A DNA stretch of 39,669 bases from Nemertoderma westbladi (Eukaryota > Xenacoelomorpha > Nemertodermatida > Nemertodermatidae): positions 1-39,669 of the forward strand of contig JAUCBJ010003792.1 in NCBI GenBank assembly GCA_032718475.1, written 5' to 3'. The stretch's first letter is position 1; each line of letters opens with the position of its first letter. The notes below the pieces were generated by a model. That model did not search any database and was not told the origin of the DNA. It saw nothing but the letters and a program-made list of their open reading frames with translations. Of this stretch, positions 34,638-39,669 are shown piece by piece. The position numbers and the translations under genes are program-made.

Positions 34638-35678
34638 TTACAGTTTCAATACGGGGGCGTTGGTGTTGGCTGTATCGCCATCTACCGGTGGATCTGCGCA
34701 CAATGCGTTCAATCCCATGATTGTAAGTAGCAATAGAATGTGCTCATGGAATACGGTGTTGATTGGCCAATGGGGTTGATTCTCGCGCGCGGTTGGCCAA
34801 TCACAGTAGAGCAAATATAACCGCGCGGAAATTACCATGACGACCACGACTATTAGTCTCCGGGTTGTGGATCCCGGCGTAGGATTGGTTGTAGCCATGA
34901 CAACGTAAGTGATGATGGCCCCAAGGAGCCAAGTTCTGGTGTCAGATATCTGGGGGATATCATAGAGCCAGTAGTGGAGAAATAAATAGCCAATCAGATG
35001 CGAGAACATCTCCATGCCTGAAACAGTTAAAAACCAACGATTGGTTGGTTTTCTCCCACTAAATATATCTTCTATCATTCTATCTGTGTAACTAACCAAT
35101 AAGAGGGTCAGAACGAATAGGAGGGAAGGATTATTTAACGTCCATTGGTTGTAACCCCCATATAGAAGCCACGTCCAAAGGAGAACCACATTAGCCAATG
35201 AGACGTCAATTACCTTATTTGGATTGATTAATGAAATATTTCCTATTTTTAGTTCAGTGGGGCTGATGACAACTGTGTAATATATAAAAGGTAGTGAAAT
35301 TATGGTAATAAATAATAGAAAGTTAAATATCAATTTTAAATAACCGGAAGTGCCTTGCGATTGGGTGGAGTCGTGAGTGGTTGCTAGGTAACTCAATACA
35401 ACTCCAATAATAAACTGTTCTACTATTCGCAACGACACCATGGGGTAGCGAAAGGTGGTTAATTGACCAATAGCGACGCTGAAAATACGACAGACTAGGA
35501 AAACCAGTATCACTCGTTGCCAGGGAACACTGAATGGCAGTTTATCTGTTTCTTTGAGATAAGCAGTGGTCAAGTTGTATATCACTAACAAGTAGAAACT
35601 CAAGGTAACGGCATGGCTTGTCCGTTTAATTATTCGAAATGTCTTCTTCTCTACAGAGTCGCCAAAATATGCCTCCAT
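34638..35678 (-). CDS. Intronless multi-pass membrane protein, unknown family
   Basis: An uninterrupted 346-codon frame on the minus strand. Hydrophobic segments lie near residues 22-40, 53-72, 83-100, 114-138, 158-176, 184-198, 218-240, 249-263, 274-292 and 310-327, suggesting eight to ten transmembrane helices. The N terminus is basic after a short acidic stretch (KKTFRIIKR) and the C-terminal tail is short and polar. No signal peptide, catalytic motif or GPCR signature was recognised; a loop with YTDRMIEDIFSGRK between helices 6 and 7 is the most distinctive polar segment. The start ATG has G at -3 and +4, a favourable context. Frame length and clean hydrophobic periodicity, in a region full of stops elsewhere, argue for a real gene. 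It may be nested in a PDZ-gene intron, in antisense. The absence of introns could mean a retrogene or that further exons were missed. Confidence 0.75.
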   Translation of the reverse strand: MEAYFGDSVEKKTFRIIKRTSHAVTLSFYLLVIYNLTTAYLKETDKLPFSVPWQRVILVFLVCRIFSVAIGQLTTFRYPMVSLRIVEQFIIGVVLSYLATTHDSTQSQGTSGYLKLIFNFLLFITIISLPFIYYTVVISPTELKIGNISLINPNKVIDVSLANVVLLWTWLLYGGYNQWTLNNPSLLFVLTLLLVSYTDRMIEDIFSGRKPTNRWFLTVSGMEMFSHLIGYLFLHYWLYDIPQISDTRTWLLGAIITYVVMATTNPTPGSTTRRLIVVVVMVISARLYLLYCDWPTARENQPHWPINTVFHEHILLLLTIMGLNALCADPPVDGDTANTNAPVLKL

Positions 35679-36470
35679 TACAAATTATTTCAGTTTAATT
35701 AAATAAATAGATAAATAAACACCAACAATACTAAATTATGTAGGCCTACAGTAGAGTGTCAATACTGTACTGTACCGTACTGTAGACTGTACGTTTAATA
35801 ACGATCGTAAAATGTGAGGGTAAAATACCTCTTAAAATAACCAAATAATCTGGTAATAAACATTGACAAACGGAAACATTTACATACCCATTTAACACTA
35901 GGGTGCTGAGGTAATTAGTTCATTTAATTCCTCAGTCAAAGTCGTTAATATTTTGTTCAAATTTCATATGAATTTTAATATATTATATTATATGGGCCTA
36001 GAGTCAGTGTAGATAGTGTAAATACAAATTTCAGTCAAACTCCAGAAACCTTGGATTTGTCCAGTTGGATTTTGTGAACATACAATATAGCTGCTCAGCT
36101 GACACATTGAAGGCAATTAAATCATTGACGCCAATAATCATATCCAATCAGAATGTCCGGTATCAATTGATACTGCCAGCACAACCCGGAGGCCGGTAAT
36201 ATAATATTGTTAGTAGTGTTGCTATGCGACAGGATTTGGGGATTGTTATTGTAGCCATAAATTAATGATCTGATTATGAATTGGACAGTACTTTTTCACC
36301 ACAATATGTAATCATATTAATCAACTTGGTAATCATATTATATGAAATGTGGAACACATAGTGTTGAAACGCCTAGAGAAAATTAGTACGTGGAATGTTT
36401 GCAACAGAGAAAAATAATTTGCGAAATTCAGTATTTTCAGTGGATGGACATTTTTATGTCACCTTTCACT
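35679..36470. other. 5' flank of the membrane-protein gene
   Basis: AT-rich, with no second gene seen. It includes TAGGCCTA (35741-35748) and a cluster of ACTGTAC/GTACTGT words at about 35763-35793 able to form hairpins. A 65-codon plus-strand frame (36395-36592) runs into the 63-bp repeats and looks accidental. Confidence 0.4.
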
Positions 36471-38538
36471 TCCACAGTACCCCTTCCACTCTGTTTCATA
36501 AAGGAATGTCTGTTCACCACCATGGGAGATCTTCCACAGTAAACCCTTCCACTTTGTTCCCTAAAGGAATGTCTGTTCACCACCATGGGTGAGCTTCCAC
36601 AGTAAACCCTTCCACTGTTTCGTAAAGGAATGCTTGTTCACCACCATGGGTGATCTTCCACAGTAAACCATTCCACTTTTTTCCTAAAGGAATGTCTGTT
36701 CACCACCATGGGTGATCTTCCACAGTAAACCCTCCTACTTTGTTTCCTAAAGGAATGTCTGGTCACCACCATGGGTGATCTTCCACAGTAAACCCTTCCA
36801 CTCTGATGCCTGTTCATCACCATAGGTGATCTTCCACAGTAAACCCTTCTACTCTGATGCCTGTTCATGACCATGGGTGATCTTCCACAGTAAACCCTTC
36901 CACTCTGTTTCCTAAAGGAATGCCTGTTCACCACCATGGGTGATCTTCCACAGTAGACCCTTCCACTTTGTTTCCTAAAGGAATGCCTGTTCACCACCAT
37001 GGGTGATCTTCCACAGTAAACCCTTCCACTTTGTTTCCTAAAGGGGTGCCTGTTCATCACCATGGGTGATCTTCCACAGTAAATCCTTCTACTCTGATGC
37101 CTGTTCATGACCATGGGTGATCTTCCACAGTAAACCCTTCCACTCTGTTTCCTAAAGGAATGCCTGTTCACCACCATGGGTGATCTTCCACAGTAAACCC
37201 TTCCACTTTGTTTCCTAAAGGGGTGCCTGTTCATCACCATGGGTGATCTTCCACAGTAAATCCTTCTACTCTGTTTCCTAAAGGGATGCCTATTCATGAC
37301 CATGGTTGATCTTCCAAGTAAACCCTTCCACTCTGTTTCCTAAAGGAATGCCTGTTCACAACAATGGGTGATCTTCCACAGTAAACCTTCCACTCTGTTT
37401 CCTAAAGGAATGCCTGTTCACCACCATAGGTGATCTTCCACAGTAAACCTTCCACTCTGTTTCCTAAAGGAATTCCTGTTCACCACCAAAGGTGAGCTTC
37501 CACAGTAAACCCTTACACTCTGTTTCCTAAAGGAATGCATGTTCACCACTATGGGTGATCTTCCACAGTAAGCCCTTCCAATCTGTTTCCTAAAGGAATG
37601 CATGTTCACCACTATGGGTGATCTTCCACAGTAAGCCCTTCCAATCTGTTTCCTAAAGGAATGCCTGTTCACCACCATGGATGATCATCCACAATAAACC
37701 CTTCCACTCTGTTTCCTAAAGGAATACCTGTTCACCACCATAGGTGATCTTCCACAGTAAACCCTTCCACTCTGTTTCCTAAAGGAATGCCTGTTCACCA
37801 CCATAGGTGATCTTCCACAGTAAACCTTCCACTCTGTTCCTAAAGGAATGCCTGTTCACCACCATAGGTGATCTTCCACAGTAAACCCTTCCACTCTGTT
37901 TCCTAAAGGAATGCCTGTTGTCCACCATGGGTGATCTTCCACAGTAAGACCCTTCCGCTCTGTTTCCTAAAGGAATGCCTGTTCACCACCATGGGTGATC
38001 TTCCACAGTTAAACCCTTCCACTCTGTTTCCTAAAGGAATGCCTGTTCACCACCATAGGGGATCTTCCACAGTAAACCCTTCCACTCTGTTTCCTAAAGG
38101 AATGCCTGTTGTCCACCATGGGTGATCTTCCACAGTAGACCCTTCCGCTCTGTTTCCTAAAGGAATGCCTGTTCACCACCATGGGTGATCTTCCACAGTT
38201 AAACCCTTCCACTCTGTTTCCTAAAGGAATGCCTGTTCACCACCATAGGTGATCTTCCACAGTAAACCCTTCCACTCTGTTTCCTAAAGGAATGCCTGTT
38301 GGTCACCACTATGGGTGATCTTCCACAGTAAGCCCTTCCACTCTGTTTCCTAAAGGAATGCCTGTTCACCACCTTGGGTGATCTTCCACAGTAAACCCTT
38401 CCACTCTGTTTCCTAAAGGAATGCCTGTTTACCACCTTGGGTGATCTTCCACAGTAAACCCTTCCACTCTGTTTCCTAAAGGAATACCTGTTCTCCACCA
38501 TAGGGTGATCTTCCACAGTAAACCCTTCCACTCTGTTA
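36471..38538. repeat. 63-bp minisatellite, about 33 copies
   Basis: Units contain CCTTCCACTCTGTTTCCTAA, AGGAATGCCTGTTCACCACC and ATGGGTGATCTTCCACAGTA. The period is 63 bp, with shortened units near 36800-36860 and 37090 and scattered 1-2-base indels. As 63 is divisible by 3, long minus-strand frames appear (36638-37303, 37418-37678, 38009-38212, 38199-38543) with a 21-residue period including NRHSFRKQSGRVYCGRSP. The frame is lost at every indel, so they are treated as by-products. Confidence 0.95.
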
Positions 38539-38539
38539 C

Positions 38540-38722
38540 CCAAGTATCTTTATTTCCCATTTATCGACTATTCAATGATGGAAGCTGTGTCGAATTTTCC
38601 CAAGGCGATTACCGAGGTAAGCCCGACCAGTAGATGTCCAGCCCAAACAGTACTGCCTCATCTATGGTTCGAACCAGGGCCCCCTGATTGGAAGCCCAGG
38701 AATGCATTAGCAGCTTGCTCAG
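38540..38722 (-). mobile_element. tRNA-derived SINE relic
   Basis: On the minus strand the 5' head contains TGAGCAAGCTGC (A-box-like) and about 45 bases later a good B box, GGTTCGAACC (plus-strand 38651-38660). It continues through a ~110-bp body to a tail with GGGAAATAAAGATACTTGGG at the array boundary. Box order and spacing fit a pol III SINE promoter. Target-site duplications were not found. Plus-strand open sequence ending ACCGAG|GTAAGC here mimics an exon but belongs to this element. Confidence 0.55.
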
Positions 38723-39123
38723 AGGTGAAATGAACATTTAGTAAAATAATAAAATGTAAATCACTTTGCTTATTGTTGATAACCACCCTCCTTCCCTATA
38801 CTAACAAGTAGCAAGTCTTGAGAAATCTGGGAATTTTTCAAAGCCATAGGCCTACACTCTCAAAAATTATCCCATCCAGTTACCTAAGACGGTTTAGAAT
38901 ATTAATTATATACAAAAGGGTGTAACCGTAACGCAGAAATGAGATTATACAACTTTTATAATAAAACTATGTGCATCGGTAATTGATGGTTTCTTTATCT
39001 CTATCGCAATAAATAATACAATATTCGAGTGAAAAAAGGGCGTGACTTCCATTTTTCTCTTTTTCTGAGTTTTCTTTGTCACTGAGCAGTATGTAGAACC
39101 AGACTTTATTGGGTAGGTGGAAA
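38723..39123. other. Unassigned AT-rich stretch
   Basis: No supported gene. A 68-codon minus-strand frame (38945-39151) has no recognisable features and overlaps the next element. TAGGCCTA lies at 38847-38854. Confidence 0.35.
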
Positions 39124-39314
39124 ACGCGGACCCGGATTCCAAAATTATCAATTAAGGGAAAGGAGCAGGTTACAGTGGCACGTTATTTTAACCAAAACAA
39201 TAAACTAGTAAGTCTAATAGAACAGGTTACAGTTGTATTTTTGGGAGTTATAAAAATGTAAAAAAAATCGACTTCCGTAGGGACAATGTTAAATGTAGAA
39301 TCCGGATCCGCGCT
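39124..39314. mobile_element. Small inverted-repeat element, copy D
   Basis: CGCGGACCCGGATTC (about 39125) and GAATCCGGATCCGCG (ending about 39312) are inverted ends. The core has AAGGGAAAGGAGCAGGTTAC, TTTTAACCAAAACAATAAAC and GAACAGGTTACAG, matching copies A, B and C, but the ends match none of them. Confidence 0.7.
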
Positions 39315-39669
39315 TTACTCTGACTCGAACGACTTTATTCACTATTACGTGCGTAATTATTAATGTACATCATGCTGATGAGACTATGGTGATGACATAA
39401 TTTACGATTACAGTACTCTTATAACCAAATAATATCCAAAGAGCTGATTGTATTACCAATTGCCATGACGAATTCCTTTGTTATGATTTTCATTTTGATA
39501 TTCTAAACCAGGAAAGCTTTGAAATCAACCGCGAAAGAATTATTGGAAAATCGTTCGACACCCTTTTAAGTTTTAGATGTTAACATGTTGTACATAGATA
39601 ATTAGATAACTTCATAACTTTCATACAAGTTGATTAATTTTTTATTTTAGCAGTTTATTTTAGGCATAA
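39315..39669. other. Unassigned right flank
   Basis: AT-rich sequence with no gene, repeat or splice junction that I can support. Confidence 0.35.

Noticed and set aside
36638-38543. Four minus-strand frames of 21-residue repeats as a protein
   Set aside because: The frame is lost at each small indel between units, and starts and stops fall at array irregularities; kept only as a finding to test.
38525-38614. Apparent exon ending ACCGAG|GTAAGC
   Set aside because: It is the complement of the SINE body and tail; the good donor-like word is incidental.
38640-38722. Functional tRNA gene on the minus strand
   Set aside because: The A- and B-box words are present, but acceptor, anticodon and T stems do not pair properly; it fits a SINE head.

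Overview
This window reads as nuclear DNA of an invertebrate animal. It is AT-rich, has short exons with canonical GT-AG splice sites, carries broken LINE reverse transcriptases and tRNA-derived SINE relics, and very large intronic minisatellites. I cannot place it to phylum. The only recognisable conserved host gene is a plus-strand multi-PDZ scaffold of the MPDZ/PATJ family. Four of its exons (13523-13687, 15822-16024, 17951-18106, 18262-18376) join in compatible phases (1-1, 1-0, 0-0, 0-1) and encode a linker, one complete class I PDZ domain and the following linker.

Layout. 1-13.5 kb is transposon-rich: a foldback element with ~120-bp inverted arms (250-923), a 44-bp x 6 array, a well-formed type I hammerhead ribozyme (1753-1818), copies of a small inverted-repeat element family, two decayed LINE regions (3.1-4.5 kb and 9.6-11.7 kb, the second a mosaic), and several long G or C homopolymers. 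13.5-18.4 kb holds the MPDZ/PATJ-like exons. The first intron seen is largely a ~32-bp minisatellite whose unit contains the exon's own 5' splice site, giving about 50 tandem GTAAGT donors. 18.4-28.2 kb is a ~20-bp-unit array with higher-order structure, interrupted by a ~260-bp island carrying a degenerate second hammerhead motif. 28.7-34.3 kb is a 15/19-bp array. 34.6-35.7 kb is a minus-strand, apparently intronless gene for a roughly ten-pass membrane protein of unknown function. 36.5-38.5 kb is a 63-bp array, followed by a SINE relic and another copy of the inverted-repeat element.

How it fits together. If later MPDZ/PATJ exons lie beyond the right end, everything after 18376, including the membrane-protein gene, would sit in one huge intron more than 21 kb long. 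Three tandem expansions or duplications lie on or within about 40 bp of splice junctions of this one gene. The most notable items are the splice-donor array, the hammerhead pair, and the small element family that keeps its core but has different terminal inverted repeats. Copy counts were made by eye and are approximate.
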